Positions 50,381 through 58,980 of a stretch of DNA of 64,000 nt are shown in pieces. This DNA is from Hyphomicrobiales bacterium (lineage in GTDB: Bacteria; Pseudomonadota; Alphaproteobacteria; Rhizobiales; Rhizobiaceae). Made by a program: the position numbers and the translations under genes. Below the pieces are notes generated by a model. That model searched no databases. It was given only the letters and a program-made list of their open reading frames with translations, and had not been told where the DNA came from. Location: contig UCGV01000024.1 in assembly GCA_900471925.1 (NCBI GenBank), positions 62,001-126,000 of the forward strand, in the 5' to 3' direction. Each line of letters begins with the position of its first letter. Position 1 is the first letter of the stretch.

Positions 50381-51589
50381 ATGTCGACAAACCCGAAAAG
50401 CAACGTCGCGCGCATCGTCAGCGAAAATGCCGGCGCCGAGGAAGCAAAAGCGGAAACTGCAGCTCCCGCCGAAGCCCCGAAGGCCGAGGCACCGCAGACG
50501 GCTCCTGCTCAGTCCGCGCCCGCTGCGGCACCGGCACCGGCTGCTCCCAAGAAGCGCCGCAGCTTCGTGCTGCCGATCGTGGTACTGGCAATTCTGGGTG
50601 GCGCCGGCTGGTACGGTTACGACTGGTGGACAGATGGCCGCTTCCTCGTGTCGACCGACGACGCCTATATCGAGGGCGATATCGCGACGATCTCGCCGAA
50701 GGTCACAGGCTATGTCTCGAAGGTGAACGTGGTCGCCAACCAGGAAGTCAAGGCAGGCGACGTTCTCGCTACCCTTGATAACGGCGACTACCAGAACGCC
50801 CTCGATCAGGCGAATGCGCAGATCGCCACCGAGCAGCTTTCGCTGAGCCGCATCGATGCGCAGATCGAAGGTGCCAAGGCGAGCCTCGTCCAGGCGCAGG
50901 CCCAGAAGACGGCCCTGGAGGCCACGGTTCGTGGCGCCGAGATCAAGCAGAAGCGCCAGAGCGACCTTCAGGCGAAGTCGGTGGGCACCACGGCCGATCT
51001 CGATGACGCCAACACCGCCCTCGATCAGGCGAAGGCAAACCTTGCCGGCGGCGATGCCAACATCGTTTTCGCGCAGGCCAACATCACCATCCTCGAGGCA
51101 CAGCGCAAGGAAGCCGAGGGTTCCGTCCGTACGATGGAAATCCAGCGCGACAAGGCTGCCCGCGATCTCTCCTTCACCGTGCTGAAGGCGCCTTATGACG
51201 GTGTCGTCGGCAACCGTTCGGTCCAGGAAGGCGACCTCGTTTCTCCTGGCCAGCGGCTGATGGCGCTGGTGCCGACACATCAGCTCTATATCGACGCCAA
51301 CTTCAAGGAGACGCAGATCCAGCATCTCGTTCCCGGCTCGAAGGTGAACGTGCATGTCGATGCCTACAGCGACTATCCTGTCGTCGGCACCGTAGAATCG
51401 ATCTCGCCGGCTTCCGGCTCGGTCTTCTCGATGCTGCCGCCGGAAAACGCGACCGGCAACTTCACCAAGATCATCCAGCGTGTACCGGTTCGCATCGCCC
51501 TGCCGCAGGATGCGCTTGACAGCGGTCGCCTCCGTGCTGGTCTCAGCGTCGTCGTCGATGTCGATACCCGCACGGCGCCCCTGAAGTAA
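50381..51589 (+). CDS. HlyD/EmrA-type efflux adaptor protein
   Basis: A 402-residue membrane-fusion protein. A cytoplasmic Ala/Glu/Pro-rich N-terminus of about 55 residues is followed by one transmembrane helix (FVLPIVVLAILGGAGWYGYD). The periplasmic part has the biotinyl-lipoyl halves (STDDAYIEGDIATISPKVTG; VLKAPYDGVVGNRSVQEGDL) and a long coiled-coil hairpin. ATG 50381 is chosen because the in-frame ATG 50321 precedes operator B and would lie upstream of the inferred transcript start. It pairs with the pump encoded 25 bases downstream to span the envelope. Confidence 0.88.
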   Translation: MSTNPKSNVARIVSENAGAEEAKAETAAPAEAPKAEAPQTAPAQSAPAAAPAPAAPKKRRSFVLPIVVLAILGGAGWYGYDWWTDGRFLVSTDDAYIEGDIATISPKVTGYVSKVNVVANQEVKAGDVLATLDNGDYQNALDQANAQIATEQLSLSRIDAQIEGAKASLVQAQAQKTALEATVRGAEIKQKRQSDLQAKSVGTTADLDDANTALDQAKANLAGGDANIVFAQANITILEAQRKEAEGSVRTMEIQRDKAARDLSFTVLKAPYDGVVGNRSVQEGDLVSPGQRLMALVPTHQLYIDANFKETQIQHLVPGSKVNVHVDAYSDYPVVGTVESISPASGSVFSMLPPENATGNFTKIIQRVPVRIALPQDALDSGRLRAGLSVVVDVDTRTAPLK

Positions 51590-51613
51590 GCCTTTAACGG
51601 CGGAGGTAATCCC

Positions 51614-53215
51614 ATGGCCGGGGCTACGACAGCAACAGCAGGTTCGATCCCGGCAGCATCAGCGCATGCCGCCGATCGCATGGACCCAAAAAAGCTCATC
51701 GCATTCTTTGCGATGGTGCTCGGCATGTTCATGTCGATCCTCGACATTCAGATCGTTTCGGCCTCGCTTGCCGAGATCCAGGCCGGCCTGTCTGCCGGTA
51801 CGGATGAAATCGGCTGGGTGCAGACGGCTTATCTGATCGCCGAAGTCATCATGATCCCGCTGTCGGGCACGCTCGCGCGTATCATTTCGACGCGTTACCT
51901 GTTCGCGATCTCGGCGGCAGGCTTCACCATGTCGAGCGCTCTGGCTGCGACGGCGACGAATATCGACCAGATGATCGTCTACCGCGCCATCCAGGGATTT
52001 ATCGGCGGCGGCATGATCCCCTCGGTCTTCGCGGCCGCCTTCACGATCTTCCCGCCGTCGAAGCGCGCCATCGTCTCGCCGATCATCGGCCTGATCGCCA
52101 CGCTGGCGCCGACCATCGGCCCGACGGTCGGTGGCTATCTCAGTCACGCCTTCTCCTGGCATTGGCTGTTCCTGGTCAATATCGTGCCCGGCATCATCGT
52201 TACGATCGTCACCTGGAATTTCATCGACTTCGACAAGCCGGAACTGTCGCTCTTCAAGAAGTTCGATTGGTACGGGCTGTTGGCGATGGGCGTGTTCCTC
52301 GGTTCGCTGGAATATGTGCTGGAGGAAGGCAATTCGAACGACTGGTTCAATGACAGCTACATCGTCATCGGTGCCGTCGCATCGGTGGTGGCTTGCGTCA
52401 TTTTCTTCTACAGAGCTTTCACGGTGGAATTCCCCGTGGTCGATCTGACCGCGTTCTCCAACCGAAACTTCTCCTTCGGCTCGGTCTTTTCCTTCGTCAT
52501 GGGTATCGGCCTTTACGGGCTCACCTATATCTACCCGGTCTATCTCGGCCGTATCCGCGGCTACGATTCGCAGATGATCGGCGAGACGATGTTCGTCTCC
52601 GGCCTTGCGATGTTCTTCACCGCGCCGATTGCCGGCAGGCTATCGACGAAGCTCGACCTGCGCTTCATGATGGCGATCGGCTTCGTGAGCTTCGCGTCCG
52701 GCACCTATATCATGACGCACCTGACGCAGGACTGGGACTTCTACGAGCTTTTCATCCCGCAGATCCTGCGTGGTTTCGGCCTCATGATGTGCATGGTGCC
52801 GATCAACAATATCGCGCTCGGCACCCTGCCACCGGCGCGTATTCGCGGCGCATCCGGCCTGTTCAACCTGACGCGTAACCTCGGCGGCGCCGTCGGCCTT
52901 GCCGTCATCAACACAGTGCTGACCAACCGTCAGGACGTGCATTACGAGCGTCTGCGCGAGAACGTGCACTGGGGTAATACGGCTGCGATCGACCAGATGA
53001 ACAACATGACCGCCAATTTCAACAATTGGGGTCTGGATGGCGAGAGTGTCGCGATCAAGCAGATGGTCGGCCTCGCCACGAAGCAGGCGATGATCCTGTC
53101 CTTCAGCGACATCTTCCTGATGCTGACAGTGCTCTTCCTGGCGATGGTCCTTGGCGTCGTCATGATCAAGAAACCCGCGCCACAAGGTGGCGGGGGAGGC
53201 GGTGGCGGCCACTGA
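51614..53215 (+). CDS. DHA2 family MFS multidrug efflux pump, EmrB-type
   Basis: A 533-residue major facilitator with 14 expected transmembrane segments. The first segment contains LDIQIVSASLAEIQAGL, the DHA2 motif with the conserved Asp; motif C-like residues appear in LAPTIGPTVGGYLS. It is driven by proton exchange and works with the HlyD-type adaptor. The C-terminus ends in a run of eight glycines before a final histidine, an odd but in-frame tail. The operon ends at a strong UUCG-loop terminator. Confidence 0.91.
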   Translation: MAGATTATAGSIPAASAHAADRMDPKKLIAFFAMVLGMFMSILDIQIVSASLAEIQAGLSAGTDEIGWVQTAYLIAEVIMIPLSGTLARIISTRYLFAISAAGFTMSSALAATATNIDQMIVYRAIQGFIGGGMIPSVFAAAFTIFPPSKRAIVSPIIGLIATLAPTIGPTVGGYLSHAFSWHWLFLVNIVPGIIVTIVTWNFIDFDKPELSLFKKFDWYGLLAMGVFLGSLEYVLEEGNSNDWFNDSYIVIGAVASVVACVIFFYRAFTVEFPVVDLTAFSNRNFSFGSVFSFVMGIGLYGLTYIYPVYLGRIRGYDSQMIGETMFVSGLAMFFTAPIAGRLSTKLDLRFMMAIGFVSFASGTYIMTHLTQDWDFYELFIPQILRGFGLMMCMVPINNIALGTLPPARIRGASGLFNLTRNLGGAVGLAVINTVLTNRQDVHYERLRENVHWGNTAAIDQMNNMTANFNNWGLDGESVAIKQMVGLATKQAMILSFSDIFLMLTVLFLAMVLGVVMIKKPAPQGGGGGGGGH

Positions 53216-53235
53216 CCTCCGGCCGTCATTGCAAG

Positions 53236-53261
53236 AAAGGCCCTCTTCGGAGGGCCTTTTT
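53236..53261 (+). terminator. UUCG-loop rho-independent terminator of the efflux operon
   Basis: A perfect 10-bp stem (53236-53245 with 53250-53259) closed by a C(TTCG)G tetraloop and followed by T residues, starting 20 bp after the pump stop. Confidence 0.9.
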
Positions 53262-53322
53262 GTTTTTCTGCATCCCCTTGCTCCAGATCTCCGGATAGGT
53301 GTTTTTCATGTCGTGCATTTTA

Positions 53323-53340
53323 TTGATTTACGTACATCAA
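53323..53340. promoter_or_regulatory. LacI-type operator candidate upstream of the xyl regulator
   Basis: An 18-bp palindrome with one mismatched pair, TTGATTTACGTACATCAA, has the central CG typical of LacI operators. It ends 33 bp before the regulator ATG, so it is probably autoregulatory. Confidence 0.5.
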
Positions 53341-53373
53341 AATTGGCGCTAATGGTCTCGTCCAGGAGGAGTG

Positions 53374-54399
53374 ATGAGGCCAACCGTTCATGATATCGCC
53401 GCTGCGGCGGGCGTCAGTCTTGCGACCGTGGACAGGGTTCTGAACCAGCGGCCGGGCGTGCGACATGTGACGCGGGAGAAGGTCGAAACCGCGATCCGCG
53501 ATCTCGGTTATGTGCGCGATGTGGCCGCTGCAAACCTTGCCAAGGGTCGTGTCTATCCGCTGACCTTCATCCTGCCTGCCAGCGACAATTCCTTCATGCA
53601 CGGGCTGAATGCCGAGATACGCACGGCCATCGCGCGTTCGGCGACGGAGCGCACCGATATCCGTATCGTCGAGGTGCCGGCCTTCGATCCGCAGGCTCTG
53701 GTGCGCGAACTTCAAACCGTGGCCGCCGAACGGCCCTCCGGTGTTGCCCTTGTCGCGACCGATGCGCCCGAAGTGCGTGCCGCCGTCGATCGGCTGGTGC
53801 AGGACGGCATCCCGGTCGTCACCCTCGTTTCCGATCTGACCGGATCGCTGCGCCATCATTATGCCGGCGTCGATAATATCGCCGCGGGGCGTACCGCCGC
53901 TCGCCTGCTTGGCCGCTTCCTGGGCGGAGCCAAGGGGGAGCTGGCTGTCCTCGCGGGCTCCATGCTGGTGCGTGACCATCGCGAACGCCTGGAAGGCTTT
54001 GCCTCCGTCATGGCGCAAGAGTTTCCGGCACTGCATCTGCTGCCGGTGCTTGAAGGCCGAGACGATCCTGAAGTCGCTCATATGCTGATTGCTAATGCAC
54101 TCGGGAAGAATGATGGCATCATCGGTATCTATAGCCTTGGCGCCGGCAATCGCGGTCTTATCCGTGCGCTCAAGGAAAAGGCGATCGGCAGGCCACTGAC
54201 GGTGGTCGCCCATGAATTGACGGCGCATACGCGTGCGGCCCTTGTCGACGGTACGATCGACGCAATCCTTAATCAGGATGCCGGCCATGAGGTGCGCAGT
54301 GCCATCCGAGTTCTCAAGGCAAAGGCGGATGGGCTTGGCGTCATCGACGCTCAGGAACGCATCCGCCTCGACATATTTCTGAAAGACAACCTGCCGTAA
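53374..54399 (+). CDS. LacI family regulator of the xylose genes
   Basis: A 341-residue LacI-type regulator. The helix-turn-helix and hinge helix are at residues about 4-50 (TVHDIAAAAGVSLATVDRVL), then a periplasmic-binding-like sugar domain. AGGAGG at 53364-53369 favours ATG 53374 over the GTG at 53371. It is 20 bp upstream of and co-directional with xylB, so it is most likely the xylose-responsive controller of xylBA. The absence of a transporter here means xylose uptake is encoded elsewhere or by the ABC system at 60178-63841. Confidence 0.88.
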   Translation: MRPTVHDIAAAAGVSLATVDRVLNQRPGVRHVTREKVETAIRDLGYVRDVAAANLAKGRVYPLTFILPASDNSFMHGLNAEIRTAIARSATERTDIRIVEVPAFDPQALVRELQTVAAERPSGVALVATDAPEVRAAVDRLVQDGIPVVTLVSDLTGSLRHHYAGVDNIAAGRTAARLLGRFLGGAKGELAVLAGSMLVRDHRERLEGFASVMAQEFPALHLLPVLEGRDDPEVAHMLIANALGKNDGIIGIYSLGAGNRGLIRALKEKAIGRPLTVVAHELTAHTRAALVDGTIDAILNQDAGHEVRSAIRVLKAKADGLGVIDAQERIRLDIFLKDNLP

Positions 54400-54419
54400 C
54401 GGCAAAGGGAGAAATACCA

Positions 54420-55874
54420 ATGTATCTGGGTCTCGATCTCGGAACTTCGGGCGTAAAAGCGATGCTGATCGACGGCGATCAGAAGATCATCGGCTCGGCC
54501 AATGGCTCGCTCGACGTCTCGCGTCCGCATTCCGGCTGGTCCGAACAGGAGCCGGCCCATTGGGTGCGCGCGACGGAAGAGGCTGTGGCCGGCCTCAAGG
54601 CCAAGCATCCGAAAGAGCTTGCCGCGGTCAAGGGCATCGGCCTTTCCGGCCAAATGCATGGCGCAACACTGCTCGACGCTTCGGACAACGTGCTGCGCCC
54701 CTGCATTCTCTGGAACGACACGCGCTCCTACATCGAGGCTGCCGCACTTGATGCCGATCCGCGCTTCCGCAAGCTGACCGGCAATATCGTTTTCCCGGGC
54801 TTTACCGCACCGAAGCTGGCCTGGGTTGCCAAGAACGAGCCTGACATTTTCGCCAAGGTCGCCAAGGTTCTGCTGCCGAAGGACTATCTGCGCCTCTGGC
54901 TGACGGGCGAGCACATCTCGGAAATGTCCGACTCGGCCGGCACGTCCTGGCTCGATACCGGCAAGCGCGCCTGGTCGTCCGAGCTGCTGGCTGCGACCAA
55001 TCTCGATGAAAAGCAGATGCCGACGCTGATTGAAGGTACCGAGCAGGGTGGCAAGTTGCGTAGCGAACTCGCTTCGGCCTGGGGTATCTCCGGCGATGTC
55101 GTCGTTGCCGGCGGTGCCGGCGACAACGCGGCCTCGGCCTGCGGCATGGGCACGGTCAGCGATGGCGCCGCATTCGTTTCGCTCGGCACGTCGGGCGTTC
55201 TCTTTGCCGCCAACGCTGCTTACCTGCCCAAGCCGGAAAGCGCCGTGCATGCCTTCTGCCATGCGCTGCCGAACACCTGGCACCAGATGGGTGTCATCCT
55301 GTCGGCCACCGACGCGCTGAACTGGCATTCGTCGGTGACCGGCAAGTCGGCCGCCGACCTGACCGGCGAACTCGGCGAAAGCCTCAAGGCACCGACCGGC
55401 GTCACCTTCCTGCCTTACCTTTCCGGCGAGCGTACGCCGCACAATGATGCTGTCATCCGTGGCGCCTTCATCGGCCTCGAGCATGAAAGCAGCCGTGTGG
55501 TGCTGACGCAGGCGGTGCTGGAAGGCGTTTCCTTCGCGATCCGCGACAATCTCGAAGCACTGCGTTCGGCCGGCACGGACATTTCCCGCGTGACGGCAAT
55601 CGGCGGCGGTTCGCGTTCGCGCTACTGGCTGGCATCGATTGCGACCGCGCTCGGCGTTCCGGTCGACCTGCCGGCGGACGGCGACTTCGGTGCCGCTTTC
55701 GGCGCTGCACGCCTCGGCCTGATCGCGGCGACGGGTGCCGATCCGGTTGCAGTCTGCAAGCCGCCAGTAACAGCCGGCACGATCGAGCCGGTCGCTGCGC
55801 TGAGCGGCGCCTATGAAGATGCCTACAAGCGTTACCGCGCGACCTATCCGGCGATCAAGTCGCTGGCGCATTGA
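54420..55874 (+). CDS. xylB: Xylulokinase
   Basis: A 484-residue FGGY kinase that phosphorylates D-xylulose to xylulose 5-phosphate. The N-terminal GLDLGTSGVKAMLIDGD, the substrate motif GLSGQMHG with catalytic Asp in AGGAGDNAAS, and AIGGGSRSRYWL near the C-terminus match XylB. Length equals that of E. coli XylB. It lies between the LacI gene and xylA, 35 bp before xylA. Its product joins the pentose phosphate pathway served by tal. Confidence 0.95.
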   Translation: MYLGLDLGTSGVKAMLIDGDQKIIGSANGSLDVSRPHSGWSEQEPAHWVRATEEAVAGLKAKHPKELAAVKGIGLSGQMHGATLLDASDNVLRPCILWNDTRSYIEAAALDADPRFRKLTGNIVFPGFTAPKLAWVAKNEPDIFAKVAKVLLPKDYLRLWLTGEHISEMSDSAGTSWLDTGKRAWSSELLAATNLDEKQMPTLIEGTEQGGKLRSELASAWGISGDVVVAGGAGDNAASACGMGTVSDGAAFVSLGTSGVLFAANAAYLPKPESAVHAFCHALPNTWHQMGVILSATDALNWHSSVTGKSAADLTGELGESLKAPTGVTFLPYLSGERTPHNDAVIRGAFIGLEHESSRVVLTQAVLEGVSFAIRDNLEALRSAGTDISRVTAIGGGSRSRYWLASIATALGVPVDLPADGDFGAAFGAARLGLIAATGADPVAVCKPPVTAGTIEPVAALSGAYEDAYKRYRATYPAIKSLAH

Positions 55875-55909
55875 TCCATCCATAAGAACTGAACCCAAGG
55901 AGAAACCAA

Positions 55910-57220
55910 ATGAGCACCGGATTTTTCGGCGATATCCAGAAAGTAAAGTACGAAGGCCCTGACAGCACCAATCCGCTGGCCTTCCGCTACTACCAGCCGG
56001 ACGAAATCGTTCTCGGCAAGCGGATGGAAGACCATCTGCGCTTCGCCGTTGCCTACTGGCACACCTTCACCTGGCCGGGCGGCGACCCCTTCGGCGGCCA
56101 GACCTTCCTGCGTCCGTGGTTCGAAGACACGATGAAAGCCGCGAAGCTCAAGGCTGACGTTGCTTTCGAATTCTTCTCGCTGCTCGGCGCACCCTATTAC
56201 TGCTTCCACGACGCCGATGTGCGTCCGGAAGGCAAGAACTTCGCCGAGAACACCAAGAACCTGAACGAGATCGTCGATTACTTCGCCGAGAAGCAGGCTG
56301 CCACCGGCACGAAACTGCTCTGGGGCACGGCGAACCTGTTCTCGAACCGCCGTTACATGTCGGGTGCGGCGACCAATCCGGATCCGGATGTCTTCGCTTT
56401 CGCCGCTGCGACGGTAAAGACCTGCATCGACGCCACGCAGAAGCTCGGCGGTGAGAACTACGTTCTGTGGGGCGGCCGCGAAGGCTATGAAACCCTGCTC
56501 AACACCGATCTCAGCCGCGAACTCGACCAGCTTGGCCGCTTCCTCAACCTCGTCGTCGAGTACAAGCACAAGATCGGCTACAAGGGCACGATCCTCATCG
56601 AGCCGAAGCCGCAGGAGCCGACCAAGCACCAGTACGACTATGACGTCGCGACGGTCTACGGTTTCCTGAAGAGAAACGGCCTCGAGAATGAGGTGAAGGT
56701 CAATATCGAGCAGGGCCATGCGATCCTGGCCGGCCATTCCTTCGAGCATGAACTGGCGCTTGCCAATGCGCTCGGCATCTTCGGCTCGATCGATATGAAC
56801 CGCAACGACTACCAGTCCGGTTGGGATACCGACCAGTTCCCGAATAACGTTCCGGAAATGGCGCTTGCCTATTACCACGTGCTGGCGGGCGGCGGCTTCA
56901 AGACCGGCGGTACCAACTTCGATTCGAAGCTGCGCCGTCAGTCGCTCGATCCGGCAGATCTGCTGATCGGCCATATCGGCGGTATGGATTGCTGCGCTCG
57001 TGGCCTGAAGGCTGCTGCCAAGATGATCGAAGACAAAGCCCTCTCACAGCCGCTTGCCGACCGTTACGCCGGTTGGGATTCGGCTGAGGGACAGAAGCTC
57101 GTCCGCGGCGAATACTCGCTGGAAGAGATCACCCATTGGGTCGAGAGCCGCGACGTCAACCCGCAGCCGAAGTCCGGCAAGCAGGAACTGCTCGAAAACG
57201 TCGTCAACCGCTACGTCTGA
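55910..57220 (+). CDS. xylA: Xylose isomerase
   Basis: A 436-residue class II xylose isomerase that converts D-xylose to D-xylulose. Signature 1 is FHDADVRPEG with His100 and Asp103 of the active site, and signature 2 is LIEPKPQEP with a metal-binding Glu. VLWGGREGYETLLNTD is the adjacent conserved block. AAGGAGA precedes ATG 55910. It is the last gene of the regulator-xylB-xylA operon, before a GNRA-loop terminator. Confidence 0.96.
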   Translation: MSTGFFGDIQKVKYEGPDSTNPLAFRYYQPDEIVLGKRMEDHLRFAVAYWHTFTWPGGDPFGGQTFLRPWFEDTMKAAKLKADVAFEFFSLLGAPYYCFHDADVRPEGKNFAENTKNLNEIVDYFAEKQAATGTKLLWGTANLFSNRRYMSGAATNPDPDVFAFAAATVKTCIDATQKLGGENYVLWGGREGYETLLNTDLSRELDQLGRFLNLVVEYKHKIGYKGTILIEPKPQEPTKHQYDYDVATVYGFLKRNGLENEVKVNIEQGHAILAGHSFEHELALANALGIFGSIDMNRNDYQSGWDTDQFPNNVPEMALAYYHVLAGGGFKTGGTNFDSKLRRQSLDPADLLIGHIGGMDCCARGLKAAAKMIEDKALSQPLADRYAGWDSAEGQKLVRGEYSLEEITHWVESRDVNPQPKSGKQELLENVVNRYV

Positions 57221-57241
57221 TCGGCGGTTCGATTTTTTTAG

Positions 57242-57274
57242 AAAGCCGGGAAGCGAAAGCTTCCCGGCTTTTTT
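57242..57274 (+). terminator. Rho-independent terminator of the xyl operon
   Basis: A perfect 13-bp stem (57242-57254 with 57259-57271) with a GAAA tetraloop and a T tract. Confidence 0.92.
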
Positions 57275-57415
57275 CATTGGTGCCGATGCGTCCAGGTTCG
57301 GTTGGACTCGCATCTTCTTTTCGCTTAAGGCGTCCCCATCGGGCTTCCTTGGAGGAGAAGCCCGAAGGCGTGTTTCGAAACCCCGCGCGGAGCGTCCATG
57401 AGGCGGAAATCATCG

Positions 57416-58294
57416 ATGGCGAGACGTCCGGCATTTCCCGGGAAGCAGCCCGCATTGAGCGCGACCACCGGTCAATCCGCGATCAGCGTGACCCGGTTTT
57501 CACCGGTCATCGCGAAAAACGAACCCTATATCGCCAAGATGCGGGGCGAGGATGCCGTCGTCGTTCTCTTCCAGCTCCTCGATCATCCCGCTCACGAGTT
57601 CAAGCTGGATGGCCGCCTCGAACGACCGGCTGCGGCGCCGAAGGGCACGCTCAATATCGTCGATCTAAGGATTGGCGACGCCTGCGGTCGGCTGCTCAAT
57701 CCTGTCGATACGTTGATGTTTCACATTCCGATTGCCGCGCTTACCGAGCAGTCCGATATCGAGCATGTCGATCCTCTCAGAGCGCCGGATCCCTGGATGA
57801 CGGTCGATCCTGTGGTTCAACGGCTGGCACCGCTGTTGGTCGATGCGCTTTCCGGTCCGGAAGGCGCCTCTGACAGCCTTCTGCACGATCACATGCTGCT
57901 TGGCCTCAGTGCCCATTTCGCGCATCGCTACGGAGGCCTGCGGCGGCGAAGCCGGCTTTTGCGGGGCGGCTTGACGCCCCGTCAGGAACAGCGCGCCAAG
58001 GAGATGCTGGCGGCTGATATCGCCCAGGTCCCGTCGATCAGCGAGATCGCCAGGGAATGCAGCCTGTCTCCCGATCATTTTGCGCGGGCCTTCAAGGTTT
58101 CGACCGGTGTGACGCCGAGCAGCTGGTTTCAGGAGCGTCGCATTGCCAGGGCCAAGGCGTTGTTGCACGATTCCAGCCTGTCGCTTGCCGAGATCGCGCA
58201 GGTTTGCGGCTTTACCGACCAGAGCCATTTCTCCCGGCAGTTTTCCCGACAAACCGGCGAAAGCCCCTTGTTGTGGCGCCGAAGCCGAAACTAA
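57416..58294 (+). CDS. AraC family transcriptional regulator
   Basis: A 292-residue protein with a poorly conserved N-terminal sensor half and two C-terminal AraC helix-turn-helix units (ISEIARECSLSPDHFARAFK; LAEIAQVCGFTDQSHFSRQF). AGGCGGA 8 bases upstream supports ATG 57416 (MARRPAFPGK); ATG 57398 is an in-frame alternative. It is co-directional with a cupin gene 162 bp downstream, the probable target. Confidence 0.84.
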   Translation: MARRPAFPGKQPALSATTGQSAISVTRFSPVIAKNEPYIAKMRGEDAVVVLFQLLDHPAHEFKLDGRLERPAAAPKGTLNIVDLRIGDACGRLLNPVDTLMFHIPIAALTEQSDIEHVDPLRAPDPWMTVDPVVQRLAPLLVDALSGPEGASDSLLHDHMLLGLSAHFAHRYGGLRRRSRLLRGGLTPRQEQRAKEMLAADIAQVPSISEIARECSLSPDHFARAFKVSTGVTPSSWFQERRIARAKALLHDSSLSLAEIAQVCGFTDQSHFSRQFSRQTGESPLLWRRSRN

Positions 58295-58341
58295 AGCCCA
58301 GACGCGCAATATCTCTCCGGGCCAGGATTTCGCCTCGGATT

Positions 58342-58354
58342 TGTTCATTGAACA
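58342..58354. promoter_or_regulatory. Short palindrome upstream of the cupin gene
   Basis: TGTTCA-t-TGAACA, perfect 6-bp arms, about 100 bp before the cupin ATG. It could bind the adjacent regulator, although AraC proteins usually prefer direct repeats. Confidence 0.3.
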
Positions 58355-58456
58355 TCGGTTTCGTGCCAGATCGAAAAATCCTGTCCGCATATTCCGATGC
58401 AGTCGCAATCAAAGGCCACTCGTAGCTTCCGAGATTGCATTGCAAAGGAGATAAGG

Positions 58457-58924
58457 ATGACATCAACCTCCCTTACGGGCCACATTTTCAGCACCGGTGA
58501 AAGCCGCGAATGGTTCGAGCCGCTCATGGGCGAACATATCGCCATGCGCGTGGAAAGCCATCACTCCAATGGCGCCTTTTCGCTCACCGAAATCATCGTG
58601 GCGCCGCAGGCAGGTCCGCCGCTTCACATCCACACGGATGCCGATGAAGTGCTCTACGTTCTCGAGGGAATAGTGGACTTTGTCTGCAACGGCGAGCGTT
58701 TCCGCACAGGACCGGGCGGTTTTGCGGCGGTCCCGAGGGGAAGCGTTCACGCTTTCCGGAATTTCGAAGCGACGCCGGCGCGCATGCTTGTGCTGCTGAT
58801 GCCCGGCGGCTTCGAACAGTTCATGCCGGCAATGAAGAACCGTTCCATTTCCGATATCCCTGAACTCGCAGCGCAGTTCGGAATGGAAATCGTCGGACCG
58901 CAGATCGAGCCCGCAGGCGTCTAA
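58457..58924 (+). CDS. Cupin domain protein
   Basis: A 155-residue single-domain cupin. Motif 1 is HIHTDADEVLYVLEG with two His and one Glu as metal ligands, and motif 2 is PRGSVHAFRNFEATP. Small cupins can be dioxygenases, isomerases or sugar-binding proteins, so no reaction is assigned. AAAGGAG 6 bases upstream sets ATG 58457; the longer frame from 58397 has no ribosome-binding site. It follows an AraC gene and may be its target. Confidence 0.85.
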   Translation: MTSTSLTGHIFSTGESREWFEPLMGEHIAMRVESHHSNGAFSLTEIIVAPQAGPPLHIHTDADEVLYVLEGIVDFVCNGERFRTGPGGFAAVPRGSVHAFRNFEATPARMLVLLMPGGFEQFMPAMKNRSISDIPELAAQFGMEIVGPQIEPAGV

Positions 58925-58980
58925 GCGCTCAGACACAGCCGGTGGCATCGGGTGAGTGGTCACCCCTGCCGCCGTTCAGC

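Noticed and set aside
57136..57873. 245-codon frame across the end of xylA, its terminator and the AraC gene
   Set aside because: It reads through a strong terminator and overlaps two real genes in another frame.
58397..58456. Upstream extension of the cupin gene
   Set aside because: The in-frame ATG at 58397 has no ribosome-binding site, while ATG 58457 has AAAGGAG at good spacing.
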